This document shows positions 12,926 to 24,967 of a stretch of DNA of 64,000 nucleotides, piece by piece (within the stretch, counting starts at the first letter, position 1; every line of letters begins with the position of its first letter). The notes under the pieces are model-generated. The model searched no databases. It was not told where the DNA came from and saw only the letters and a program-made list of their open reading frames with translations. This stretch comes from Sphaerolaimus hirsutus (Eukaryota; Nematoda; Chromadorea; Monhysterida; Sphaerolaimidae): NCBI GenBank assembly GCA_964036195.1, contig OZ038452.1, positions 25,617,785 to 25,681,784 of the forward strand, in the 5' to 3' direction. The position numbers and the translations under genes are program-made.

Positions 12926-13790
12926 GAGTGTGTTCCACTTTTCATCCCTCACGGTTTACAAGCTCACGTTTTTCATGTAAAATACTCCGTTTTACTTGCT
13001 AAAACGTACGGTTTTCAAGCCACTGACATGTTTTTACATGCCCAATTGATGTGTCACTTTTCATGCCAGAGTATACCACTTTACGTGCCAAAGTATTACG
13101 GTTTACAAGCCACCGACATGCCAAATAAATACCGTATTTCTTCTAATAGAAGCGCGTCCTTCTTTTATCACATGGAATTGTACAAACATTTGAATTTTAG
13201 TAAAATTTTACTAAAATTGTACCAATATTCAAATTTTAGTAAAATTTAATTTTAATTTATTAATTTTCCATTTTATTTTATTTTATTCTTCAATTTTCCA
13301 AGTTATTTTTATTTTTCTGATATTTTGCCAACCATGCCCAGTACGCACTGAGTATCAGCCTTGTGCATACCGGGAATTTGTGTGTGGCGGGCTCAATTTT
13401 GTGCGTACCGGGCATTTGTGCGTACCGGACATTTGTGCCTACCAGTGCACCCTCCTAAGTTTCATCATACAAAATGATGGAAGTGTCTTACATCATCTCT
13501 TCCAGCGGTTTTATGATGTACTTTCCATTGGAGACACCATTTTATCCAAGACCCAGCCTTCTATTAGAAGGAATATGGTATGCCACACTTCACATAAAAG
13601 AGTCAATTGACACAAAACACACAACTCCGGCTTGAAAAGTGGAATACTTATAGCAAGTAAAGTGTCATACTTTGGATGAAAACTGGCACAGTAGAGTAGA
13701 AAGTAAAGTGTCACACTTAGCTAGTAAAGTGACACAGAATAGCATGAAAACTGTGAGCTTGACAACCTTACGGGATGAAAAGTGGAAATC
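12926..13790. mobile_element. Fold-back element with nested MITE
   Basis: The left arm begins TTCCACTTTTCATCCCTCA. The right arm near 13760-13790 is its diverged reverse complement (GGGATGAAAAGTGGAAA). The arms repeat units such as AAGTAAAGTGTCA. A TA-flanked element (13130-13580) is inserted in the middle, and the whole lies within a GAATAATTCCCC-type element. Confidence 0.6.
13130..13580. mobile_element. TA-flanked MITE, TTCTAATAGAAG ends
   Basis: The ends are TACCGTATTTCTTCTAATAG and CTATTAGAAGGAATATGGTA, inverted and flanked by TA. The terminal CCGTATT is shared with the G-tract elements but the inner part differs. A 118-bp relative lies at 32287-32404. Confidence 0.65.
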
Positions 13791-14032
13791 GCTCCTCAAA
13801 ATGTTCTCACGAAAAAATGATTCTCCATGGGAATCATTAGAGTAAATGGGGAGTTTCATTCCAAGAACGCATATATCCACAATTTTCAATTTTTCAAAAT
13901 CGCATTTTAAAGTTTGGCGACAACCCGACAGTTTGGGCGTCAAAGCTTGCCTTTAACTTTTCAGATAGATCCAACATTTCTCTACAATTTTTGTAACCAC
14001 AAATTTTGTTGGCCGTGAAATATTTAAGGAGT

Positions 14033-14475
14033 TACCGTATTACCTCGAAATACACCCATGGGGGTTTATTATTTCGCCAGCAAAATTTGAGGGGGGGGGG
14101 GTTAATTCGAGGGTTTTTTTTCGAGGGGGGTCTTATTATTTCGTCAGAAATTTTCGTAAGGATCGTAGTAAATAGTAGGCATTTGCATGCCCAAAACAGG
14201 TAATAAATGTGTCCAAACAAGATATATTTGGACATAAAAACGTAGATTAGCTACACAAACATGTCCATGTGTAGCTGCAATACAGATAAACAGTAATATA
14301 CATCATGTACATTGCATACATGATGTATTTATTATGTACATGACGTACATCATTCCGAAGGGGGGGGGGGGTATTTCGAGGGGGGGGGTTTATTATTTCC
14401 CCAGCCGATTTTGAGGGGGGGTGAATTCGAGGGGGGTCAATTCAAGGGGGGGAGATAATTCGAGGTAATACGGTA
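14033..14475. mobile_element. TA-flanked CCGTATT G-tract MITE
   Basis: Its ends match CCGTATTACCTCGAA and its inverse, next to TA. It is closely similar along its whole length to 691-1130, including non-repetitive middle sequence such as TACATTGC and TATTATGTACATGACGTACA. It is therefore a relatively recent copy of that subfamily. Confidence 0.75.
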
Positions 14476-15645
14476 TCTGACATTTTGTAAATCACCCAAA
14501 ATTGGGAACAAATCTGAACATTTGAATTTAAATGTTAAAAAACTTCGTAACGGTGCATCGTAGGCAAAAACGAATTACACGACTGCAAAGCCTGTGTCTA
14601 ACACTGCCTCTACCTAAATTTTCAGATAAAAATATTTACGCAGTTTTGATTTATGGTGCAAAATAGATTTGGAAATTAACGTAAGCATTTTTGCAAATGA
14701 AACTTTTTTGTATGGGAATTCCGGCCAGCTCTTCGCGACCGTTCGGAAGCACGCGTGCATTTTTGGAAATGAAACTATTTTTTGGATATGTGCATTTTCG
14801 ATATGAAACTCCGGCGGTCTGAGATGGATTTATGCATTTTCGATGTGAAAGTCCTGTTTTTCATAGGGGACTGGTCATGGATATGTGAACTTTCGGTGTG
14901 ACAATTGCGATTTTTTGAAAATCGGTACCACTGTATCTCGGGAACGAAATGGACTATACGCTAATTTTTTTCTAAATTGTAAAAAACTATACGTGGAGGT
15001 CAAACCCACGCTTAACTTGATTTTTCTGGATTTGGCGCTTGTGAACTTTTGGAACTCCCCAAATACGGTAGAATATCTGAAAATCTCGCAAAAAGAAAAG
15101 AAAATTAAAGATTTCTGAAAAAGTAAAAGTATTCATGAATGGTTTTCATTTCAGAAGGAGTTGCAAGAATGCGCAGCATAGGCTGGTCAATACCTAATGC
15201 AATGTGATTTTTTGAGAAAACAATCAGCAAAGAATAGCTGCTTGCAGTTTGCTATCGCCGCTTTTTATTTTCTATCTTTTGTATATTTTCAAACAATCAT
15301 ATCTGACAAATTTCCTTTTCTGGCTCAGATAAATTGGTGGAAATCATAACAGAAATGCAATTAAAATCACTTTTTACGTGCTCAAAACTGAAAAAAAGCA
15401 GGGCAGGAATTACCCGGGTTTAAAACTGACGTATTTTGCGAGATAAATTTCGACATATTAGGCGAATTGTCTACCGATTGTTGAAGAAATGGCCCTGTAT
15501 CATATCAAGAGACTGCAGGTACTTAATTGGATGTTGTAAATGCTAAATTCCAACTGCAGCTTCTAAATATTAATATCAAAAATATCTAACCATAGTCGCA
15601 TATCCGTATAAACCCCCCCCCCCGTATAACTTCCACGCTACGCAG
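14476..15645. other. No gene recognised
   Basis: AT-rich sequence without palindromes, tandem repeats or convincing exons. The open frame at 14885-15118 has low-complexity AT-rich codons and no splice context. A run of C near 15611 precedes the exon-like block at 15646. Confidence 0.4.
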
Positions 15646-15844
15646 CGAGAAGCCCGCCAAGCTGAAAGTCATTTGTCCGGTTTCGGTTCCGGTTCGGACG
15701 GGGGCGAGCGCCAAGATGCCGGCGCCAGCGCCACGTCCACGTGGAGCCAAGGCGCGGCGCCGTACGCCCTGCGCCAGGGCTACTGCGCCAACGAGCTCCG
15801 CAAGCAGTTACAGTTGGCCGGCGTCAAGGATGGGGACTATGCAG
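15646..15844 (+). CDS. Probable coding exon, unknown protein (gene C, exon a)
   Basis: After an acceptor (CTACGCAG) there is a 199-base GC-rich block open in frame 1, then a CAG/GTTGAT donor. The reading contains SGFGSGSDGGERQDAGAS and then YALRQGYCANELRKQLQLAG, a soluble, charged, Gly/Ser-rich sequence. The second frame is also open, so the choice rests on composition. Leaving at phase 1, it does not join directly to the exon at 18576; either another exon lies between or they belong to different genes. No family is recognised. It contrasts sharply with its AT-rich surroundings. Confidence 0.4.
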
Positions 15845-16534
15845 GTTGATTGCGGTGGATTTTTGGTGGCCTTGCTATCATATTTATACCTAATGGCGTT
15901 TACAGCTTTTGGGTCAGCTCATTTTTCATCATACATTTTTTATTTAAGTTAGAACGTACCTCACGAATCTCGTGTAATAAATTTGTGAGAAAAATTGAAG
16001 TTAAGTAACATTTAAATTATATTTATATTGATAAAATGGAATATTTGAAAAAATACAGAATATCTATCCAATTGAAAGTGAAATCATTGCAATGGCATCA
16101 CAACCCTACGCTCAGGCATTCACACTGATGACTCTCTATCTGCTATTTTGCATGCAAGGAATCTCGATGTGATACTGTATCACCGATTAGAGCCTTTGAA
16201 CAAGGATCTCAGCGGTGCTAATGGCACGGAAGATGGCGATTTTGCCCAACACCTGGGTTATTTGTGGTTGGTTTTTGTCAAGGTTTTTGCACACGTTGGG
16301 CCGTGATCAAATGAATACATATGGTATATACTAATAACCCTCCAGCAGGCTAAGATATCCAATGGGCTACCCACCCCCCAACAATCTTTTTATGCCAATA
16401 CAACATTTTTCATACTACTATCCTCTAGACCCTACCACAAACCCTCCAATGTGTTTGTTACTCATATGAAAACTGGAGCCAGTTTCATCAGTGGCAGTGT
16501 ACTTTGTTCTTTACTCTTTAATTTACTCTTAACT

Positions 16535-18030
16535 TTCCATTTACCTAAACACCTTCCCGATCAAGTCCGGCCGCCTATTTTTTTTTCACTTCGCAGGCCA
16601 TATCTCCGGTTGTGGGAGGGATGGAAAACTAAAACTTGGGTGGTACATAGGCGCAACCCCCCACTACCCCTCATGAATAAATGGGGCAGCGGCGATACAC
16701 TATAGAGGGGGTCGCCATATATGTGAAAAAAATTTGCAGCGTTTTCACTGTCCCGCACAGGTCTGGCCCCCACTTGATTTCCTACACTGCGGGTGCCGGA
16801 TCTCCTGCTGTGGGAGGGGTATAAATCTAAAATTTTGGGGATGTGTCGCCCACACCCCTCCCCTACTATACACTGGCCAGGCGGTTTTTGGCAACTCACC
16901 ACGGTGTGGGGCACAGCGATAAAAGTTTGTTAACACATTACGGTCCCACACAAGTCCAGCACCTAATTGCATTTTAAAAAATGAACACTTTTGTGTTGTT
17001 TTAACACTTAAGCATTTGATAATGTGACATAAACCTGAAATATCCGCTAAAATATCTTATCCCACCCAAAACCGCCCACCACATGAATCTTATCCCCCCG
17101 GGTGGCTGACAAAAAAATCACTTTTCACAACTTTTTTATTAGACACTTGAACTGCTGGTTTACAATAATTTATAGGGGAGGGTTAAAGGTTTCAAATTGT
17201 GTAAACAACCTTACCTCACAAATGCCTTCATAAGAAAATTTGCTGGGGGTGTATTTCAAATTGTAAAAATGACATCATTGCAGGAACAAAAATAGGCAAA
17301 ATTTACGATTTTCAATTTACCCCCAGCAAATTTTCTTATGAAGGCATTTTGGAGGTAAGGGTGTTTACACAATTTGAAACCTTTAACCCTCCCCTATAAA
17401 TTATTGTAAACCAGCAGTTCAAGTGTCTAATAAAAAAGTTGTGAAAAGTGATTTTTTTGTTACCCACTTGGGGAGTGGGGTTCATGTGGTTGGCAGTTTT
17501 AGGTTGGATAAGATATTTTTAGAGGATATTTCATGCTTATTCCACATTGTCAACCACATTAGTGTTTAAACAACACAAAAGTGTCCATTTTTTTGAAATT
17601 CATATGGATGCTGTACTTGTGTGGGACAGTAACATGTTATTAAATTTTGAACGTTGCACCCCACACTGTGGTGAGTTGCCAAAAACGGCCTGGCCAGTGC
17701 ATAGTAGGGGAGGGGTGTTGGGGACACATCCCCAAAATTTTAGATTTATACCCCTCCCACAGCTGGAGGTACGGCACCCGCAGTGTAAGAAATCAGTGGG
17801 GGCCGGACCTGTGTGGGACACTAAAAAAGCTGCAAAACATTTTTGCACTCGGCGACCCACCCTGTAGGGGGTCGCCGCGACCCCTTCAATTCATGCGAAG
17901 TAGAGGGGGGTTGCACCAATATCTACCCCAAGTTTCAGCTTCTGGTGCGTCCTAGAACTGTAGATAGGACGTCAGAAGTAAAGTAAAAAATTGGGGGCCG
18001 GACTTGATCGGGAAGGTGTTTACCTATCAT
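16535..18030. mobile_element. 1.5-kb near-complete palindrome element
   Basis: The outermost arms are ACACCTTCCCGATCAAGTCC at 16549 and its reverse complement ending at 18020. Further pairs face each other inward: a block with GCCTGGCCAGTGCATAG near 17690 pairs with 16880, and AGTTCAAGTGTCTAATAAAA near 17418 pairs with 17140. The arms meet near 17270. Open frames read on both strands are mirror images created by the palindrome. No transposase is seen. It is bounded by AAAGTAAAG-type repeats with a GCGGAACTTGCC terminus at about 18200. Confidence 0.75.
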
Positions 18031-18575
18031 TTTACTTTATTTTTAGCTTTCCATTTATCATTTTACTTTATTTTTAACTTTCCAGTTATCATTTTACTTT
18101 ATTTTTAACTTTACTCTTTAATCTTTACTTTATTCTTTCTTTACACTTTATTATGGTCTTTACTTTACTCTTTACTTAACTCTTTACCTACTCTGTCACT
18201 TGCGGAACTTGCCGAACTTAAAATCAGCAATAAATTTTTTTTAAGTTCATGAAAAGTAACCCTAAAAGCTGCATTTACAACTTTATCCTATATTTAAAGT
18301 GACTTTTAAAATAAAGGTCACTGAAAAATGTATTATTCTCATGTTTTCAAATTTTTATTCAAATTCGCGTTCAAAACTTGGGTAATTTTTGTCAAAAATT
18401 CATACTGAAAATATATGATGAAAAATGAGCCAACGTAAAATCAATTATGCGTTGGCGCATTTTCTGTTCAATGACCCGTGATCTCCTCATCCGTTCTGAT
18501 GTTATAATTTTTAAAGTTATTTTATTATTCTAATCTACCCACCCATCCCAAAATCGCCCCCCCCCCAACACGCAG

Positions 18576-19301
18576 TCCACCCACGTTCGTCCCCCTGTGC
18601 GTGGGCCACAGTTGGTCGTGTCCCAAGGGACACACGCACGTGTCCCATGTGCCCGTCGCGTGCGAGTGGGACACCGACAGACATCGGGGGGACTCCGCTG
18701 AGGGGGGTGGTCCCGCGCAGTTTGTGTGGTTTGTTACGCCGCCCCGGGGGGAACCTGGGCGCAGGGTAAGTCTTTTTGGAATTGTACTTTTCTTGTAAAA
18801 GTACCTAAGCAGTATTTTGACTCGTTTTTAAAAAGTAAAATACGTATTTATGAGTACAGTAGGTGTTTCAACTTCCACGCCGCTTACAACATTTTGGGTT
18901 GACATGTTGTATCGAAAATTGAATAGCTATACCGAAAATATTCAAATATTTCGATATCAGCGGAAGAAACGGCATGTTGAATCCATTGTACCGAACTGAG
19001 CATTTTTAAACCTTTTAGACAAAAAATGGAAAAGTAATATTTCTGACAACACCGATGTCAAAAAGTAATATAGCTGCAAACTACTCACCTTCTCGACAGA
19101 AATCATCCAGCCGCAGTGACTCCACCGGGAGCGCAGCCCCAGCCGCAGCTGACACGTCAAAAATCAGCAGTTGGCACTCTGCCAGGCGCCACGAGTGCAC
19201 TGGCGCCAATGTGGCGCCAGCGCCGAGCGAAAGCACACACAGGCGCCACAGTTGGCGCGGAAGGAGCGACAAAACGGCACTCCCCGCATTTCTGGCGGCG
19301 C
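18576..19301 (+). CDS. Two probable coding exons, unknown protein (gene C)
   Basis: Exon 18576-18765 follows an acceptor with a C tract (ACACGCAG) and ends AGG before a consensus GTAAGT donor. Exon 19100-19301 follows CTCGACAG and ends before a consensus GTGAGT donor. The frame is continuous across the 334-bp intron (phase 0). The first part is Cys/His/Trp-containing (PLCVGHSWSCPKGHTHVSH); the second is Ser/Ala/Arg-rich (KSSSRSDSTGSAAPAAADTS), perhaps a disordered, phosphorylatable region. The second exon contains several GGCGCC hexamers, also the building block of a transposon in this window, so part of it may be transposon-derived. Neither domain nor family is recognised; further exons must exist. 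Confidence 0.45.
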
Positions 19302-19315
19302 GTGAGTTTTCTACT

Positions 19316-19672
19316 ACCGTATTTCCTCGAAATACACTCACCCCCTCGAAATACCCCCTGGAATTGACCCGAGAATTTTTGAAAGTTACAAGAAAATTGA
19401 AACATAAAGTTTTTCACGAATGGTATAATAATGTTGCATTTAAGTGATAGAGAAAGTTGTAATTGTTGAGAAATTTGACAAGTTTTTTCTAATCTTATCG
19501 CTCACATCGGAACAGCTGTACGTCACGTTTCTTACACTTCATACAATACTTACCTAATAGAATACCATCGAAGACCAATTTCCTCGAAGACCTCCTTCGA
19601 AACACCCCAGATCTGAGCGAGCTTATGAAAAATAAACCCCTGGGGGGGGTATTTCGATGACATACGGTATAT
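19316..19672. mobile_element. TA-flanked CCGTATT MITE
   Basis: It starts TACCGTATTTCCTCGAA 15 bases after the exon donor at 19301 and ends GACATACGGTA. The interior has CCCCCTCGAAATA units and unrelated AT-rich middle sequence. It therefore probably lies in an intron of the unnamed plus-strand gene. Confidence 0.6.
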
Positions 19673-20194
19673 ATTTTTGTAGAATTGACCCCAAATACCA
19701 ATTTAACGTCAAACCCACGCCCAGCTAGTGATATATCATCTGCTTTGCGCCGTTTCGACAATCTTCACGCACTGGTGCTATTTTCGCAAGTGCACACGTT
19801 ACAAGAAAAGTGTCCGGTGTTAGGCAACGTGGCAAATTTGATATAACACTGATAACTCGACAAAACACCGGCCAGCCACATCGCTTGTCGATTGTGCACT
19901 TTCGGAATCAGCCCCGAGGTGGCCCACTACCGCACTTTCATGGTGCTGCATTGGCTGAAACCGAACCTCGCTGTTGAAGATGTTGAGAAGAAACACGTGG
20001 AAAGCGGTCGGTTTTGGGTTCGGGTTTTTTTGCCCGATTTTTTAACGGGCAGCCCGATTAATGTTGTGTGATGTTACGAGATTCGAGTGCAATCCGCCCA
20101 CAAATTGTCTTGTGGGGGTGAAGAACATCGGGAGTTAGGTGGAAAACAACCTTAAGCAGGTACTCCTTGCCTAACATGGTTCCCTTACTATTGT

Positions 20195-20262
20195 AGTAGT
20201 TGATTGAACTTACTACAAGTTTAACTTGTAGTAAGTTCGATCAACTACTACACTATGACATT
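20195..20262. repeat. Short near-perfect palindrome
   Basis: TGTAGTAGTTGATTGAACTT followed by ACTACAAG is mirrored after a 4-base loop by CTTGTAGTAAGTTCG and ATCAACTACTACA, with one mismatch. Similar TAGTAGTTGATTGA sequence recurs near 41730-41820 inside an SLC6 intron, so this is a dispersed element. Confidence 0.65.
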
Positions 20263-20477
20263 GTCGCATGTCATGTCCATTCAAAAATTTTTTTATTGTG
20301 TCGTATTTTTTGTTGGTAATTGTTTACGATAGTAGCTTAGGGCACTTTATGATAAAAACCGGTACGGTAAAGTTTTTCCACCCTAAATTCAAGTGCTATC
20401 CTATTCCTCCCCAAAAAACATGTCGCAAAATCAGGTGACAAGCATTCCAAGCAGAGGGGCTGCGTGCCAATGTGCAC

Positions 20478-20695
20478 TCCCTGGTTCACTTCCAGACCGT
20501 GTAAAATGCCCTGTAAAATGTCGAGTATCATGCAAAGTGTCAAAGTCCTGGAAAATGCACTGAAAAATGGCAAACATATGTTTTCCATTTTACAGGGCAT
20601 TTTACATGACTTTTGGCACTTTGCATGACATTGGACATTTCACAGGGCACTTTAAAGGGTCTGAAAGTGCTCCCTGGTTCACTTCCCGCAATAGC
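20478..20695. mobile_element. Diverged introner-family element with direct-repeat flanks
   Basis: The interior has the GTAAAATGCCCTGTAAAATG and CAAAGTGTCAAAG units typical of the CWG-flanked family, folding back on itself around ACATATGT. The ends differ: CTCCCTGGTTCACTTCC stands in direct orientation on both sides. The usual GTGCCAGTCCC terminus is missing. It may be a degenerate copy or a copy moved together with a flank. Confidence 0.5.
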
Positions 20696-20989
20696 AACAG
20701 CCGCGAACACTGATGAATGATTGCGCCCGAACGGTGATGTTTTCAGAGTGAAGAAATGAGGGAAAACAATGAGCGATATTTTTGGTGAATGTGTAATTTT
20801 CTGGTCTGTGTGTGATGGTGGCTTATTAGTCGGTTTGGCTGCACCGTTATGTGCAATGTGTAATTGAAAAACTTGAAAAACAACAATATGGTAGATGAAT
20901 GTTTCAAAATCTGATGCGATCGCACATTTTGACGCATGGATGCTTCTCATGGTTGCATGCCCTCAGCGGGCATTTGCAAATGAAACATT

Positions 20990-21213
20990 GTGGCTGCACA
21001 CACTAGTTTACTAACAGAAGTAAACTCAATTTGGGTTCCAATAAATCAGCTTTGAACGTATCTGAGTTTACCAGAATACCTTTTTTTTAGATCCTCGTCA
21101 ACTGTAGTTTACAGATACTCCATTTTGGTAAACTCAAATACGTTCAAAGCTGATTTATAAGCACCCAAAATGAGTTTACTTCTGTTAGTAAACTAGTGTG
21201 TGCAGCGCCATTA
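20990..21213. mobile_element. Fold-back MITE with CACACTAGTT ends
   Basis: Left arm GCTGCACACACTAGTTTACT with AACAGAAGTAAACTCA; the right arm is the exact reverse complement across more than 30 bases, ending AACTAGTGTGTGCAGC. The interior again repeats TAAACTCA and ACGTTCAAAGCTGATTTAT in inverted order. No coding sequence is present. Confidence 0.8.
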
Positions 21214-22102
21214 TAGACCAACAATGTGCAATGTTATGAATACTTTATACACATTTATTTATTTGGGACATTATTGCATCGGTTATTTGGGACTTTAATA
21301 TTTATGTACAGGTCGGTGGCGAGCGGTCCATATCAGATTTAAATTGGCGCATAAATAAATATTTACCAAATTGGTGCCAAATTGGTAAAGTAGGTAGGCA
21401 TTTTATGTATCATCGTAAATACTTTGCTCATCGTGAATATTTTACCTAAAGTTCGCATCCTCATCCAAAAATTTACCTGTAGATTTTTAATGAAACCAAA
21501 TCAGTAATTATTCGAAATAAAACGTTTTTTATTGTTTTCTTCTCCTTGCCGTACAAAGTATACACCACTGTGGAAGAAAATGTTTCCTCTAATGAAAAAG
21601 AATTTGTTGCGAAAAACTTTTGATTTTACAAATTATTTCATCAAAGTTATTACGATTTTCAATAGACTTTTTCACTTTAACATGTTCCTTTTTACCGAGT
21701 ATTTCCTCGGGTCAAGATAAGTTTAATTTAATTTAATTTATGTAAAGGTATTCAAAAAAATAAATTTATGTATATTGTTAACGGTAAAGCTACGTTAAAC
21801 TACGTTAGCATTAAGTGTAAACGTTTATGTAGCCACGCTTAAGGGAACAGAAAAAAACTTTTCAAACCCTCGGAATGTGATTGCAATTTGAGTAATTCCA
21901 CAAACTAGCGATTACCCTGTGCTTAAGTTTCATGCGAAATATCCACTACCTGTTTTTCAATATAAATACATCACAGTCACACGCGGACTGAATCAGTGGA
22001 CGCACAGCAGGGGTTCAGGCAAATTTATTGCTACTCCGCTCGTTTGATGTTCATATTCATAAATTCGTTGCGGATTCACATGATAAAAACTCATATTTCA
22101 AA
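21214..22102. other. No gene recognised
   Basis: AT-rich sequence. The 62-codon frame at 21532-21720 consists of Phe/Leu/Lys-rich AT codons with no splice or start context and is not called. Confidence 0.4.
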
Positions 22103-22506
22103 TACCGTATTTCCTTGAAATACCCCCATTTAATATTTTAATGAGCACCTCGAAATACCCCCAGGTCTGTGCGAGCTGACAAAAAATACCCACCCGCCTG
22201 ACTGTATTTATGTATACAATGTTACATGACGCATTACCTAATTGCTGCGAATTTGCATCGCTGCTACACACACTGTATTTTCTCGAGTTATCTCCCCACT
22301 TGGATTGACCCCACTCGAAATACCCCCGGGTCTGAGCGAGCTGAGGAAAAAAATATCCCCATAGAAAGCCTATTCTTTACTATGAACATTCACGGTAATG
22401 TCTGACGGAATAAGAACCCCCTCGAATAAGCCCCTTCGAATTAACCCCCTCAAAATTTGCTGGCAAAAAAATAAACCCCCTGGGGGTATCACGAGGGAAT
22501 ACGGTA
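22103..22506. mobile_element. TA-flanked CCGTATT MITE
   Basis: Inverted ends TACCGTATTTCCTTGAA and CACGAGGGAATACGGTA. The C-tract arms contain the same GCGAGCTGA phrases found in several other copies, placing it in the most numerous subfamily here. Confidence 0.65.
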
Positions 22507-22958
22507 TTTCCTTGTAGGATGCCTATGATAGTTGAATTATTAACAACCTACACTCAGCAAGCAGATACCACGCTTTTCACATTGAACGTTTCAATACCTT
22601 GATCAATTAAGTTTGTGTAAAACTGCTCTGATAGTGAATAAATGTATTGTTAAACAAAATTGGTTTATTTTCCAGACGAGATATGGTAGATTTCAGCGCA
22701 AGGTACACGTAAATACCTACACACAAACGTAAGTGAAAATATAAGATGTACCAACCTATCGTTCTTTTTTTGAAAAACTTTGAGACAATTTTCTTTGAGA
22801 CGATATGTCATCTTGCCATTTTTGCTGATTTGCAGTGATTCTAACTCAGTTTAAACGCGCTAAAATATAACTTACAATTCAATAAATCGTTCAACTTCTG
22901 CCTGCTCCTGTTTTGAATGGCGTTCTTGTATTCTTTTAGTGCAAAACTAATATAAATG

Positions 22959-23521
22959 TACCGTATTATCTCGAAATACCACCAGGGGGTTTATTATTTC
23001 TCCAGCAAAGGTTCAGGGTGGGTTAATTCGAGGGGAGGGGCTTATTAGAGGAGGGGGTCTATTATTTTGCCAGAAATTTTGTGAAATTCCACATACCTAC
23101 TCAGACATAGAAAATCAAACAATTACATAGACGTATATGTGTTATATATTATTATAAACGTATTATATGCGTATTATATAACTGTATACCGTATTTCCTC
23201 GAAATACCCCCCGGGGGGTGATTGTTTCATAGTGGTCCCGAGAGGGGGGGGGGGGTCAAACGAGGGGGGGGGGTATTTCGAGGAAATACGGTATACGCAT
23301 AAACCCTGCCCTACCTAAGTCACTCAGAAATTGCTGTCAACGTGTGTTTTGCATCATACAGATCACACACTGCGGTATTTGTCATGTACATTCTCTTTAC
23401 ACTCAATTTGGGTGCGCGTGTATTTCGAGGGGGGGGGGGTTATGATTTCCTCAGCAAAATTTTAGGGGGGTATTTCGAGGGGGGGTCAATTCAAGGGGGG
23501 GTAATTCAAGGTGATACGGTA
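22959..23521. mobile_element. TA-flanked MITE with a nested relative
   Basis: The outer copy runs from TACCGTATTATCTCGAA to CAAGGTGATACGGTA. A complete 107-bp element of the same family (23187-23293, TACCGTATTTCCTCG to CGAGGAAATACGGTA) is inserted into it. Removing the nested copy leaves a length close to other full-length copies. Confidence 0.65.
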
Positions 23522-24463
23522 GGTGCATTTTGATCTGAAGTATAGTCTTCTATTTATTAGAGGACATACAGTATGTACACTCCAATCCCAGTGACTTTAC
23601 ACCTTGCACGCGTCGTTCACGCTGGAAGCGTGCTAGCAAAATTTAACACAAGCGTTTTAATCAAAAGTTGAAAAATACATTGCTGTTATTACACTTTACG
23701 TTAATAATCATTGGCACGCTTCCAACATGACACATAAATAAGTGCTAGTGCAGACTATCAAGTCTGCCGAGAATAGGTATCTTGTCTTTCGCAATTTGAT
23801 GTCTTTGGACATCAGCAACTGCCATCGCTGGTTCTGACAGTAAAACCATAAATGTGCATCGTTTTCATTCAATATAACGACTCCAATCAAAACAATTCCC
23901 AATGGCATTTTGTGGATAGCATGCCGTGCTTGTATGTATTTAAATATATGAATACCTATAAATATGTCCGGCTAAAAGGACTAGGCCGTCTTGTCAAGTC
24001 ATTAAATGAAATTCATTGAATTACTCACTAACTTAGGTAGTTCAAGATGAGATATAGGTATTTTATGTATGAGAGATTCGCATTCTCTGAAATATATTTA
24101 GGTACCTAGGTAGGTATGTCAACCTACATCTTTTTTGAAATTATCCAAATCGATTCGATAGATGCAAATTCACAGCGAGCATCGATACAAAAGCCACCGC
24201 TGCATCAGGGTTCGATTTACGCTTTTTACCGCAGGTACCGTGAATATACCGGTCTTCACGTGCAATAAAAATTGTGTATACCTGATAAAATCGAATGCTC
24301 CCAGCACCGGTTAAGGCCGTACACGAAGCGAGCGCATCGCACAGCCTCCAATAAGTCAGCACACCTCATTTCATCAGATAATTGGTGATGCAACTGCACG
24401 GCGGTGAAGACAGCTACGCTACAAACACCGCTATGCCATGCTTTACACGGCAATGGTCCTTCT

Positions 24464-24959
24464 AGTTCCAGAGTTGTTAAAAATACCTAACTTTTTTCAA
24501 AGTATACGTATGCATAAAGTATTTTATTTTAACTCACCCCCGAGTACAGAAAGCATAAAGTAAAATTTTTACTTTTACTCGAAATGAGAGTAAATGAGAG
24601 TAAATTACTTTTCTTTACCAGAAAGTGTAAATGTGAGTTTTATCTCAGGAAAGCGTAAAAACCAGTAAAACTACCTTTTCTTTCTGGAAAATGAAGAAGG
24701 GAGCATTATGAATGTTTACCTTGGACAACAAAAAGGTGTTTTTTTCTATTAATAAGTATTCTTTGTGAAAAGCAGGAGTTTCGAATGGCAAAAATACTCT
24801 TTCTGTACTCACAAAAATCACTCTACTGTACTCGAGTACTCTCAAAAAGTAAGCATACAGGCAAGTACAGATACTTTTTTCAATATATGCATATGCGTAT
24901 TACTCAGTACTCGAGTATGAGTACTTTTTGAGTAAAAGTAAAAATGCATTAACAACTGT
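24464..24959. mobile_element. hAT-like MITE, CAGAGTTGTTAAAA ends
   Basis: The left end CAGAGTTGTTAAAAATACC and the right end ATTAACAACTGTG are inverted. The 8-mer GGTCCTTC occurs immediately after the right end (24960-24967) and 6 bases before the left end, an apparent 8-bp duplication with a small offset. The interior is degenerate AAGTAAAA, GAGTACTTT and CGTAAA units. Confidence 0.65.
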
Positions 24960-24967
24960 GGGTCCTT

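Noticed and set aside
16561..17955. Paired frames of 75-117 codons on both strands
   Set aside because: They are mirror images across the palindrome and lack starts, splice sites or recognisable motifs.
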